A stretch of DNA of 64,000 bases from Heliobacterium chlorum (GTDB taxonomy: Bacteria > Bacillota > Desulfitobacteriia > Heliobacteriales > Heliobacteriaceae): positions 1-64,000 of the forward strand of contig NZ_JACVHF010000006.1 of NCBI RefSeq assembly GCF_014502795.1. Direction: 5' to 3'. A program made the position numbers and the translations under genes. The notes under the pieces were generated by a model, which did no database searches, had not been told where the DNA came from, and was given only the letters and a program-made list of their open reading frames with translations. Shown one piece after another: positions 9,785 through 17,562 of the stretch. The stretch's first letter is position 1, and every line of letters starts with the position of its first letter.

Positions 9785-10433
9785 AACCGCTCACCCCCCC
9801 CAAATAAGCTTTGGCAGGAACGCCCATAACCACACTTTTCGCAGGAACGTCCTTCACGACAACAGCCCCTGCCGCAATAATACTATCAGCACCGATATAT
9901 ATCCCTTGAATGACCGTAGCCCCGGCACCGACCATGACATTGTCTTCTACCTTCACATCGCCACAGAGCACTGCTCCGGGAGCCACATGGACGTGTTTGC
10001 CGATAGAGCAGTCGTGATCAATAACGGCCCTAGTATTGATGATCGAATTTTCTCCGATAAAGCATCCCGGCTGAATGACGGCTCCAGCCATAACCTGGCA
10101 TCCTTTTGCCAGTTCGATCCCATCCGCCAATAGAGCTGACGGATGGACGATCGTGGCAAACTGGTATCCGGAAGATATAAATCTTTCGTACAGGCTCCTT
10201 CGGACCGTACTCTTTCCGGTAGTCCCTACGCCATTTATCAGGTAAACCGAATTCGCCGGATACTCATATACACTTTCGTCGTTACCGAGAACGGGGATAC
10301 CTGCCAAAAAAGCCTCCCGCCCTGGATCGTCCTTAGCGATAAAGCCTAGAAGTGGCCATCTGCGCTTTCCGAGGATATCCAGTAAGACTCTGGCATGTCC
10401 ACCCATTCCTAAAAGCAGCGAAGGTTTAATCAC
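9777..10433 (-). CDS. legH: Sugar N-acetyltransferase (LegH/NeuD/PglD family)
   Basis: 218 aa. An N-terminal PglD-like segment (LLLGMGGHARVLLDIL) is followed by hexapeptide repeats (for example VMAGAVIQPG, VHVAPGAVLCG, VMVGAGATVIQG) that form a left-handed beta-helix, the fold of acetyl-CoA dependent sugar acetyltransferases. In the pathway it acetylates the 4-amino group made by LegC. It begins GTG immediately after the TAG of legI, with GGAGG inside the legI end, so the two are almost certainly coupled. Some homologues (NeuD) O-acetylate sialic acids instead; the presence of LegB and LegC favours the N-acetyl role. Confidence 0.85.
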   Translation of the reverse strand: MIKPSLLLGMGGHARVLLDILGKRRWPLLGFIAKDDPGREAFLAGIPVLGNDESVYEYPANSVYLINGVGTTGKSTVRRSLYERFISSGYQFATIVHPSALLADGIELAKGCQVMAGAVIQPGCFIGENSIINTRAVIDHDCSIGKHVHVAPGAVLCGDVKVEDNVMVGAGATVIQGIYIGADSIIAAGAVVVKDVPAKSVVMGVPAKAYLGGVSGFG

Positions 10434-11525
10434 CTACACCTCCTCTGCCGATAAACTCTCATCCGTTTCGTAGCCCCGTTTCGCTTTTTTACCGATGACA
10501 TTCCAATAAAACATGGGGGAAAGCCCATTTCCCGGCCGTTTGGAAGAAATGTTGTCGCAGCTGAAGCTCTCCCCTTTTTGGATCGGCCTTGAAGCGACGA
10601 GACTTTTTCTTGCAATATGGCGATTTTCTATCTCAGAAGGAACTGGTCTTTTCAAAGCCGTACCTAATCCATCCTCGACTTGACGAACGGCTTGAATCAT
10701 CTGCATTAACTCTTGCGGTTCCAATGATGCTTTATGATCGGGTCCCGGCAAGGTACGATCCATCGTAAAATGTTTCTCAATGACTTGGGCGCCTCGGGCA
10801 GCCGCAGCTATTGGAATCGCTATACCGCAAGTGTGGTCGGAATATCCCACAGCAAGACCAAAGGCATTGCGCAACGTATCCATAGCCCGTAAGTTCACAT
10901 CTGCAAAGGGAGCAGGGTATTCGGTCGTACAATGTAACAGAACAACCTTTTCCATAAGCGATGCTTGCCCCTCGGAAGAACAATAAGCACGTTCAAAGTT
11001 TTCAATCGACGTTTCTTGTTTATCACCGATATATCCAAAGGCGAGAACCGATAGAGCCCTCTCGATTTCACTCAATGTGCTGATTCCCGTGGACAAGATG
11101 ATTTTATGTCCCCTTTTGGCCGCTGCAAGCAGCAGAGGCCCATTTGTGATGTCACCAGAGGAAATTTTTAGACAGGAAAGATGTAAGCGGTCTACTAGAA
11201 AAGATAAGCTGGGCAGATCAAAAGGTGTAGATAAAAAGTCGATTCCTTTTTCTGCGCAGTATTGCATCAACTGAAAATGGGCAGCTTCCGTCAATTCGAG
11301 TCGTTTCAGCATCGCGAATTGGGATTCCCTATTTTCCGCAGACTCATTTTGGTAGCGGGCTTTCGGTGCATCAACACAAACTAAATTCTTTGTCTTAAAC
11401 GTTTGAAATTTAATCGCATCAGCACCGGCTTGGACTGCCGCATCAATCAGTTTCATCGCTAAGTCCATGTCTCCGTTATGATTGACACCAGCTTCCGCGA
11501 TGACATAAATCCGTCGGTAGTTCAT
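10434..11525 (-). CDS. legI: N,N'-diacetyllegionaminate synthase (LegI/NeuB)
   Basis: 363 aa, the usual NeuB length. The N-terminal TIM-barrel domain carries IAEAGVNHNGD and KFQTFK, and the C-terminal about 60 residues form the SAF (antifreeze-like) domain starting near RKSLVASRPIQKGE. The enzyme condenses phosphoenolpyruvate with the six-carbon sugar to give the nine-carbon acid. The ribosome site GGTGAAG precedes ATG 11525. Third gene in the operon after legB and legC. The choice of legionaminic over sialic acid rests on the neighbours. Confidence 0.92.
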   Translation of the reverse strand: MNYRRIYVIAEAGVNHNGDMDLAMKLIDAAVQAGADAIKFQTFKTKNLVCVDAPKARYQNESAENRESQFAMLKRLELTEAAHFQLMQYCAEKGIDFLSTPFDLPSLSFLVDRLHLSCLKISSGDITNGPLLLAAAKRGHKIILSTGISTLSEIERALSVLAFGYIGDKQETSIENFERAYCSSEGQASLMEKVVLLHCTTEYPAPFADVNLRAMDTLRNAFGLAVGYSDHTCGIAIPIAAAARGAQVIEKHFTMDRTLPGPDHKASLEPQELMQMIQAVRQVEDGLGTALKRPVPSEIENRHIARKSLVASRPIQKGESFSCDNISSKRPGNGLSPMFYWNVIGKKAKRGYETDESLSAEEV

Positions 11526-11573
11526 TGCTTCACCATATTTCCTTACGAAAAATTTAAAATCTCAATATCCCGC

Positions 11574-12752
11574 TCATTTCAGTTCACACATAATAACACT
11601 GCTGGGTACATTGATGATACGTTGTTCTAACTTTTCCGAAACCGATAAGTTCATTCGCGGGCATTGATGATACATGGGTAGTCTATGCATCAGCGTCCAT
11701 ACGGGTCGTGTCTGTATCCCTACGGCATTTGTTGCTTCCAGCAATTCGTCTCTCTGAGCGACAAATTCTTCGTCTATGATGAGCGCGTTGAGCCAGTAAT
11801 TGCTGACGGCAAAAGCTGGCTCTCGGAAGACCTGAACGCCATGGATTCCAGTGAAGAGGGCCTGATATTTTTGGGCCAGATCCCGCTTTTTTCGCAAAAA
11901 ATCTGGCAGTTGTTCCATCTGTGCACAGCCTAACGCTGCGTTTAAATTCGGCATCCGATAGTTGTAACCGACCATGTCATGGTTAAATGCCCACCGATGG
12001 GGCACTTTCGCCGTTGTGGTCATATGTTTCGCTTTTTTGGCCAACTCTTCGTCATTCGTCAAGATGATTCCGCCACCGCCGGTCGTTATCGTTTTGTTGC
12101 CATTAAAGCTAATCGCTGACAATCGTCCGAAAGTGCCAGTATGTCGTCCTTTGTAAAAAGAACCAAGCGATTCGGCAGCGTCTTCCACGAGTTCAAGACC
12201 GAACTGCCGGCAGACTTCGAGGAGCGGTTCCAAATCTACGGGGTGTCCGAAGGTGTGCATTGGAACTACGGCTTTGATGGCACGTCCGGTAAGGCGGTTA
12301 TGACAGATTCCATCCCGCTTCTCAGCGATTTCTTTCAAGTAATCGGCCAGTTTGGAGGGATCCAAACCGAGAGTGCTTTCCTCCACATCGGCGAAGTGGG
12401 GAACGGCGCCGCAATACATGACGGCATTGGCCGTAGCCACAAAGGTTAGCGAAGGAATGATCACCTCGTCGCCGCAGTCGACGCCGGCGAGTTTGAGACA
12501 GATGTGCAAGGCAGCGGTTCCATTGACGACGGCGACAGCCTTTTGGGCACCTGTATATTCTGCGAGCATCGATTCAAATTTCTCTACATATTTGCCTGCC
12601 GAGGACACCCATCCGGTATCCAAACACTCTTTGACATAGGCCCACTCATTTCCACCGAAACAAGGCTCATGGAGTCCGATGAATTCTTTCTCGCCGGGCA
12701 GTATCTCTTTTAACTTTTGAAGAACGCTGTCGATATCTAAACTCATATTCAT
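11574..12752 (-). CDS. legC: PLP-dependent sugar aminotransferase (LegC)
   Basis: 392 aa DegT/DnrJ/EryC1 family aminotransferase. The catalytic lysine lies in SFNGNKTITTGGGG, and the N-terminal GGNEWAYVKECLDTGWVSS is typical of the LegC branch. It transfers an amino group to the 4-keto sugar produced by LegB. It overlaps the 3' end of legB by four bases. Pseudaminic acid PseC is related, but the paired dehydratase here is LegB-like (retaining configuration) rather than PseB-like. Confidence 0.9.
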   Translation of the reverse strand: MNMSLDIDSVLQKLKEILPGEKEFIGLHEPCFGGNEWAYVKECLDTGWVSSAGKYVEKFESMLAEYTGAQKAVAVVNGTAALHICLKLAGVDCGDEVIIPSLTFVATANAVMYCGAVPHFADVEESTLGLDPSKLADYLKEIAEKRDGICHNRLTGRAIKAVVPMHTFGHPVDLEPLLEVCRQFGLELVEDAAESLGSFYKGRHTGTFGRLSAISFNGNKTITTGGGGIILTNDEELAKKAKHMTTTAKVPHRWAFNHDMVGYNYRMPNLNAALGCAQMEQLPDFLRKKRDLAQKYQALFTGIHGVQVFREPAFAVSNYWLNALIIDEEFVAQRDELLEATNAVGIQTRPVWTLMHRLPMYHQCPRMNLSVSEKLEQRIINVPSSVIMCELK

Positions 12753-13759
12753 ATGTTATACAAATCTGCCTTATAGGCTTTCAGATTTTCTCTATCGGTA
12801 AACCAGGCTGCTGTCTCGGTGAGCCCTCTTTGAAAACCGTCACGACCACCGTAGCTAGGGCTCCAGTCTAGAAGGCTCTTGGCTTTCCGATTATCGGCCC
12901 AGAGTCGCTCCACTTCGCTCTTCTCCGGTCGTATTCGGTTTGGATCTGTTTCGATCTCAATTTCAGCCCTCATCACATCGGCGATGAGTTGAACCGTTTC
13001 GCCAATCGAGATCTCATAATTACTGCCAATATTAATGACCTCGCCAATCGAACGCTCTGATTCGGCGACTGCGATAAAACCGCTCACGGTGTCTTTGATA
13101 TAGTTGAAATCGCGTGTCGGCTCTACGGAACCGAGCTTGATTTTTCTCTTTCCACTGGCGATTTGAGAGATGATCGTAGGAATCACCGCCCTGGCCGATT
13201 GCCTGGGACCGTAGGTGTTAAAAGGGCGGATAATGCTGACAGGCGTATGAAAGGCATAGTAAAAAGACATAGCAAGTTGATCTGCACCGATTTTGCTTGC
13301 CGAGTAGGGCGATTGTCCTTGCAGGGGGTGTTCTTCATTGATGGGGACATATTTGGCAGTACCATAAACCTCACTCGTCGAAGTATGTACGACCTTCTCT
13401 ATCTCTAATTCTCTAGCTGCTTGTACCACATTTAATGTACCTTTTACATTCGTATCGATATACGTATCGGGCGAATGGTAGGAGTAGGGAATAGCGATGA
13501 GCGCAGCTAGATGGAGCACTACGTCACAGCCCGTTATGGCTTTTTTCACCCCGTGAGGATCACGTATATCTCCCGAAAAGACATCCAAACTCTCTCGGAT
13601 GTCTTTGGGAGAGGCATCTAGCCATCCCCACGAATTAAAGGAGTTATAATAGACAAAGGCGCGAACGTCGCAACCTTGCCGGACTAGCTCCTCGGTAAGA
13701 TGAGAACCGATAAATCCGTCTGCGCCTGTAACAAGGATTTTCTTCCCGTTCAATGTCAA
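12749..13759 (-). CDS. legB: NAD-dependent sugar 4,6-dehydratase (LegB)
   Basis: Short-chain dehydrogenase fold with the Rossmann glycine motif TGADGFIGSH at the N-terminus and the catalytic pair YSASK near residue 160. The stretch VYYNSFNSWGWLD after the first beta-alpha unit is characteristic of LegB-type 4,6-dehydratases. It makes the 4-keto-6-deoxy sugar, the first committed step. The reading frame is open from 13774 (GTG), but GGGGG at about 13768-13772 fits a TTG at 13759 better, so I start there; a further TTG at 13753 is also possible. First gene of the seven-gene operon and just downstream of a SigD-like promoter. Confidence 0.9.
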   Translation of the reverse strand: MTLNGKKILVTGADGFIGSHLTEELVRQGCDVRAFVYYNSFNSWGWLDASPKDIRESLDVFSGDIRDPHGVKKAITGCDVVLHLAALIAIPYSYHSPDTYIDTNVKGTLNVVQAARELEIEKVVHTSTSEVYGTAKYVPINEEHPLQGQSPYSASKIGADQLAMSFYYAFHTPVSIIRPFNTYGPRQSARAVIPTIISQIASGKRKIKLGSVEPTRDFNYIKDTVSGFIAVAESERSIGEVINIGSNYEISIGETVQLIADVMRAEIEIETDPNRIRPEKSEVERLWADNRKAKSLLDWSPSYGGRDGFQRGLTETAAWFTDRENLKAYKADLYNI

Positions 13760-13774
13760 AATCAAAACCCCCAC

Positions 13775-14082
13775 ATATTGATGAGAAACTCTTCAGGGCA
13801 CTGTTCTAATATATTGAGATTCATAGTTAAGACTTTCTTATATTATTATTTATCGTCAATTTAAAAATAAAACTTTACGTTAGCCGTACGATTGCTGGGA
13901 TGAGCGAAGGGATCTGCAAAATCCCTGCTTCCCTTTTCCGACATTAGTCGGGGATTCTCTCCCCTAGACAGTTAAAAGGTCATCCCTTATGATTTATTCA
14001 GGAAATAAGATGAAATACTATGAACCATCGCTGGTGGTTGGAGGATAAAGCAGGAATACCCAAAAAGAGGGGGCAGAAAGGT
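13775..14082. other. Divergent intergenic region
   Basis: Holds the SigD-like promoter of the leg operon (13850-13877) and an AT-rich leader. On the plus side a GGGATCTGCAAAATCCC inverted repeat (13909-13925) lies upstream of the small membrane gene. No other gene is supported. Confidence 0.4.
13850..13877 (-). promoter_or_regulatory. SigD-like promoter of the legionaminic acid operon
   Basis: On the minus strand TAAA (13874-13877) is followed after 16 bp by GACGATAA (13850-13857). The SigD/sigma-28 consensus in Bacillota is about TAAA-N14-16-GCCGATAA/T, so the -10 matches 7 of 8. It sits about 90 nt upstream of legB. The flagellin genes in this window carry the same kind of element, which supports the call. 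Confidence 0.6.
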
Positions 14083-14313
14083 ATGCCTTGGGATGCGGAA
14101 ATCTGGCGCTTCGGCTTTTTTCTGGTAAAAGAGACCGTATCCTTTCTCTGGACGGCGTCCTTGGAGATACTCTCTTTACTGGCCCATCAACGCGGTTTCT
14201 GGTTGATCTTGGCCGGGTTCGTCTTTATGGGTGCAGCACTTTACCTCTGGCGCCGGCGATTCCGCCGGGAACCATCACGGTTTCAGACGGAAAATGCCCC
14301 GCGTGATGCCTAA
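14083..14313 (+). CDS. Small single-pass membrane protein
   Basis: 76-residue frame starting at ATG 14083, nine bases after GAGGGGG, a strong ribosome site that decides between this start and the upstream ATG at 14020. One hydrophobic segment (about residues 35-55, GFWLILAGFVFMGAALYLW) is followed by a very basic stretch RRRFRREP, giving a likely N-out/C-in orientation by the positive-inside rule. An earlier amphipathic hydrophobic part precedes it. I do not recognise the family. It stands alone between the leg operon and the chemoreceptor gene and is closed by a terminator that overlaps its last codons. Confidence 0.55.
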   Translation: MPWDAEIWRFGFFLVKETVSFLWTASLEILSLLAHQRGFWLILAGFVFMGAALYLWRRRFRREPSRFQTENAPRDA

Positions 14314-14335
14314 CTTGGCCTCACCGGGGCATTTA
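14291..14335. terminator. Terminator after the small membrane gene
   Basis: AAATGCCCCG and CGGGGCATTT pair across a 24-base loop that includes the stop codon. Tails are short (TTATC on the plus strand; TTTTCC on the minus strand), so it may serve both this gene and the convergent chemoreceptor gene. Confidence 0.65.
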
Positions 14336-14414
14336 TCATGTAATCATATAAATACCTTCCGTGGTCGTTCAATCGACCAATATCTTAGACGGCGAAGAAT
14401 TTGGTATGCGGGAA

Positions 14415-15722
14415 TTAGGAAAGCTGATGGGACATCATGGACAGATCTTCGGCCGAGTGGGCTACCGCCTCAGAGGCGTTCTCGATCTCATGGGCCGTCG
14501 AACTGAGCGACATCACTTCTTCTGTCACCTGTTGCATCTGTTCCTGGTTCGAAGCGATCGACTCGAGGATCTGGGTGAAGCCCTGTACCACTTTATCGAC
14601 GAGTTGGTTGACCCGCTCCATGGAGTGGGAATTCTGTTCCATCGCTTGGCTGACTTCGGCCGTGTGGGTGCGCGATAGCTGAATCATCTCGGCGATCTCT
14701 TGGACGGACTGTTCAGAACTGCTGGCCAGCTTCTTCACTTCCTGAGCGACCACATTAAAGCCGCGGCCGTGTTCGCCGGCACGAGCCGACTCAATGGCGG
14801 CGTTTAAAGCGAGCAAATTCGTCTGGGAAGCGATTCCCTGGATCACTTCCGCGATCGAGGAGATCTTCTCCGAACTTTCGTCCAAGGCAGAGATTTTGCT
14901 CTTCATATCCAGCATCAGTTGAGTCAGGTCTTTAATCGCCTGAACGGATTCTCGAAGCTGTTTTTCCCCGTTTTGGGCGAGGTGGACCACTTGGTCGGTA
15001 TGTTTGGCCGCTTGAGACACGTTCTGGGTGATCCGTTCTGCCGACGAGGACATGTGAGCCGCAGAAGCAGCCGTTTCCTCCGCTGTGGCAGCTAAGCCTT
15101 GACTCGCATCATTGACCTTTTCCTGTAACGATTGCAAGTCTCCCAGAATCTTTTCCAGTTCCTCTTTTTTGGATAAGCCGGATGTATAACTATCTAGGTA
15201 ACTGCTCATGACCAACTGCTGATCCAGGTTGGTAATCGTCAGTAACGCCGTGATCGCTGCTTTGGCTCGATCTTTATCGGTGTAGGCATCCATTATTTTG
15301 GGGATAAAAAAGTTGTAGTAGAGTTGATAAGCCGAGGTATACCAATAGGGCGGCAAGTCGATCCGGTCATGGGCCTCACCGATTTTATGACGGTTGGCGG
15401 CGTAATCGTCGTCGAGCCGTAACGGGGCCAAACTCAGCAGGTAAGCCCGCATCGTCTTTTTCAGTCGTTCCACCGTAGAATGTCGAGTGATAAATTCGCG
15501 CATTTCCGGTATCGAACCCAGGTGCCCGTAAAAAACGTCGACAGCCTCATCGACATGCTTTTCGATAATCGGGCGGATTTCCTGTAGCAGTTCCATTTGT
15601 TCCGGATTCAACTTCATAAAACGGACAGACAATTGAAAAGAGGGATTTTGAATTGCAATAGTCGGTTTCGGTCCACTATAAGGACGTAATCCCGTATTCT
15701 CTGATGCTTTTCGCCAGAACAT
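14415..15722 (-). CDS. hemAT: Globin-coupled aerotaxis transducer (HemAT-like)
   Basis: 435 aa soluble chemoreceptor. The N-terminal half (about residues 35-180) is a protoglobin-type sensor: the segment HKIGEAHDRIDLPPYWY contains the expected proximal heme histidine (near residue 118). The C-terminal half is a methyl-accepting signalling domain whose hairpin tip reads IQGIASQTNLLALNAAIESARAGE-like (seen from about residue 295). No membrane segments. HemAT senses oxygen through heme and signals to CheA. I use ATG 15722, which has GGGAGG eight bases upstream; the frame is open to a TTG at 15743 without a ribosome site. It implies that the cell moves in response to oxygen or another gas. Confidence 0.93.
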   Translation of the reverse strand: MFWRKASENTGLRPYSGPKPTIAIQNPSFQLSVRFMKLNPEQMELLQEIRPIIEKHVDEAVDVFYGHLGSIPEMREFITRHSTVERLKKTMRAYLLSLAPLRLDDDYAANRHKIGEAHDRIDLPPYWYTSAYQLYYNFFIPKIMDAYTDKDRAKAAITALLTITNLDQQLVMSSYLDSYTSGLSKKEELEKILGDLQSLQEKVNDASQGLAATAEETAASAAHMSSSAERITQNVSQAAKHTDQVVHLAQNGEKQLRESVQAIKDLTQLMLDMKSKISALDESSEKISSIAEVIQGIASQTNLLALNAAIESARAGEHGRGFNVVAQEVKKLASSSEQSVQEIAEMIQLSRTHTAEVSQAMEQNSHSMERVNQLVDKVVQGFTQILESIASNQEQMQQVTEEVMSLSSTAHEIENASEAVAHSAEDLSMMSHQLS

Positions 15723-15937
15723 ATTCTGGACCTCCCTACTCAATCCTAATGATGCTTAGCCTTACAATGATCGAGAATTCATCCGGCCGGTGGTTGCCTT
15801 TACTAAGTAAAACCGGATTGGGTATAAAATCATTTTGGAAGAAGAGCAGAATATGGTACTGTTTCGATATCCATTGTCGCTTTCCTTCTCCCTATGCAAA
15901 AACTCAGATAGGATTATTCAGCAAAGAAGGTTTGTCT

Positions 15938-16645
15938 ATGAATAATAATACTAAAGCCATACTGTTTGGCGGCCTACAGGCAACAGAATATACCGATCGT
16001 GCCGAAGCAGGCCGTCTTCTGTATGAGCGGATCAAACAACAAGGGCTGACCTTTGATGTGATTGTCGCCATCCCTCGAGGCGGTGTGGAAACGGCCGCAC
16101 CGATCGCTAAAGAACTAGGCAGTCCGCTCGCTCTCATCACTCCCCGGAAATTGGGGGCCCCCGGACAGGAAGAGGTCGCCATCGGTGCCGTGGGACCGGA
16201 TGGTTCCGTCATATTGAACGACCGCCTCATCGCGTATCTCGGAATCAACGAAGAGTATATCGAGCAAGTCAGGCAGCTTCAGGTCATTGAAATGGACAGG
16301 CGGAAGAAGGAATATCCCTTTATCCTCAACGTAGGATCGGTGACATCGAAAAAGATACTCCTCGTCGATGATGGCGTGGCCACCGGCTATACCCTGATGG
16401 CGGCGATTAAAAGTATCCTCCGTCATGAGCCGGCTTACCTGGCCGTTGCACTGCCGGTCGGACCGCCCGATGTACTGGAAGCCCTCTCCGAATCGGTCGA
16501 TCAAATCATCTGCCCGCTAGCCCCGGAAGACTTTCAGGCTGTCGGGGCCTACTACGTGGACTTTGGGCAAACCTCGGACGAATCTGTTCGAAAGCTTCTA
16601 GAAGAAGTCAATCAGTCCCTTCCAAGGCCCGGTTTTTTCGCTTGA
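15938..16645 (+). CDS. Phosphoribosyltransferase-family protein
   Basis: 235 aa type I phosphoribosyltransferase fold. The PRPP-binding loop is visible as ILLVDDGVATGYT at about residues 137-149, and IPRGGVETAAPIAKELG near residue 45 matches the early strand-loop of the family. Start ATG 15938 follows AGAAGG; the frame runs open further upstream to 15704 but that part overlaps the chemoreceptor start and lacks a ribosome site. This branch of stand-alone phosphoribosyltransferases has no assigned substrate that I know of. It lies alone, upstream of rex. Confidence 0.85.
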   Translation: MNNNTKAILFGGLQATEYTDRAEAGRLLYERIKQQGLTFDVIVAIPRGGVETAAPIAKELGSPLALITPRKLGAPGQEEVAIGAVGPDGSVILNDRLIAYLGINEEYIEQVRQLQVIEMDRRKKEYPFILNVGSVTSKKILLVDDGVATGYTLMAAIKSILRHEPAYLAVALPVGPPDVLEALSESVDQIICPLAPEDFQAVGAYYVDFGQTSDESVRKLLEEVNQSLPRPGFFA

Positions 16646-16702
16646 TGAAGTATTGTGTAAGGAAATAATAACATTCTTAGTGGGAATTGCCTTCACTGTA
16701 CT

Positions 16703-16730
16703 TTGAAACACTAGTGATTTGTATTATACT
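16703..16730 (+). promoter_or_regulatory. Candidate rex promoter (SigA-like)
   Basis: TTGAAA (16703-16708) and TATACT (16725-16730) with a 16-bp spacer, about 50 nt before the rex start. I looked for a Rex operator (TTGTGAAA-type inverted repeat) here and did not find one. Confidence 0.45.
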
Positions 16731-16782
16731 AAAAGTTAGACGCGAGACATAGAAATAAAGAGTATCCGGAGGGTTACCCGCT

Positions 16783-17412
16783 ATGAAGATGTTAAAGATC
16801 CCCGAACCTACCGTCGTTCGGCTGTCCCTGTACTCTCGCTTTCTAAACCAAGCCAGCAGCAAAGGCATTGACATAATATCTTCCGATGAAATCGGCGCAG
16901 CTGTCGGAATCCCGTCAGCACAGGTGCGCAAAGACTTGTCTTACTTTGGAGAATTCGGAATTCGGGGCGTCGGCTACCGCGTTAAGGAACTGGGCGCTCA
17001 AGTAGACAAACTCCTGTGCGTCAACCATACCTGGCCTGTCATCATCGTCGGGGCCGGCCATTTGGGCATGGCCATGTCCTCCTACCGGGGTTTGCAGGAC
17101 CGCGGTTTCAACGTGGTGGCACTCTTCGATTCGGACGCGAAAAAGCAAGGCCACCTTCCCAACGGTCTGCCCGTGCTTCCATTAAAGCAATTAAATGACA
17201 CAATAAAAGAACAGGGTGTGAAGATCGGCATCATCACCGTGCCTCCTGCGTCAGCCCAACGGGTCTGTGAGTATCTTGTCGACGCTGGTATCGATTCGAT
17301 CATAAACTTTGCTCCAACTGTTCTCAGCGCCCCCCCTCACGTAGAGGTACGCAATATCGATTTAACCGTTAACCTGGAAGTATTGAGCTTCAATCTCGGT
17401 ATGCGCGGGTAA
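16783..17412 (+). CDS. rex: Redox-sensing transcriptional repressor Rex
   Basis: 209 aa, the usual Rex length. N-terminal winged helix (residues 1-80) with IPEPTVVRLSLYSRFL and the recognition region SSDEIGAAVGIPSAQVRKDLSYFGEFG, followed by a Rossmann domain with GAGHLGMAM. The C-terminal helix for domain swapping ends FNLGMRG. Rex binds DNA when NADH is low and represses fermentation and anaerobic respiration genes in Gram-positive bacteria. Ribosome site CCGGAGGG precedes ATG 16783. Monocistronic, with a shared terminator downstream. Confidence 0.97.
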   Translation: MKMLKIPEPTVVRLSLYSRFLNQASSKGIDIISSDEIGAAVGIPSAQVRKDLSYFGEFGIRGVGYRVKELGAQVDKLLCVNHTWPVIIVGAGHLGMAMSSYRGLQDRGFNVVALFDSDAKKQGHLPNGLPVLPLKQLNDTIKEQGVKIGIITVPPASAQRVCEYLVDAGIDSIINFAPTVLSAPPHVEVRNIDLTVNLEVLSFNLGMRG

Positions 17413-17488
17413 GCTTTGATATACTGCTTTTTGTACGTTGGCTTTCGTACGTGCCAACTTCTGTGGCGTTGAAAAAAAGCCTTAAGAA

Positions 17489-17541
17489 ATGGAAAAATCG
17501 CCCTCCGCCTTATCTATTTAGGATAAGACTGGGGCGATTTT
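17489..17541. terminator. Bidirectional terminator after rex
   Basis: AAAATCGCCC and GGGCGATTTTT flank an inner hairpin (CTTATC...GATAAG), forming a long interrupted stem with T-runs on both strands. It separates rex from the convergent minJ-like gene. Confidence 0.85.
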
Positions 17542-17562
17542 TTTGTGGGCCGTGAACGTTTG

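Noticed and set aside
6834-13759. Operon as a plain sialic acid (NeuABCD) or pseudaminic acid cluster
   Set aside because: Sialic acid synthesis would not need a 4,6-dehydratase and aminotransferase; the pseudaminic route uses PseB/PseG types and lacks a hydrolysing 2-epimerase and a CBS-type guanylyltransferase. Legionaminic acid fits all seven genes.
16646-16782. Rex operator in front of rex
   Set aside because: No TTGTGAAA-type inverted repeat could be found; only a SigA-like promoter is supportable.
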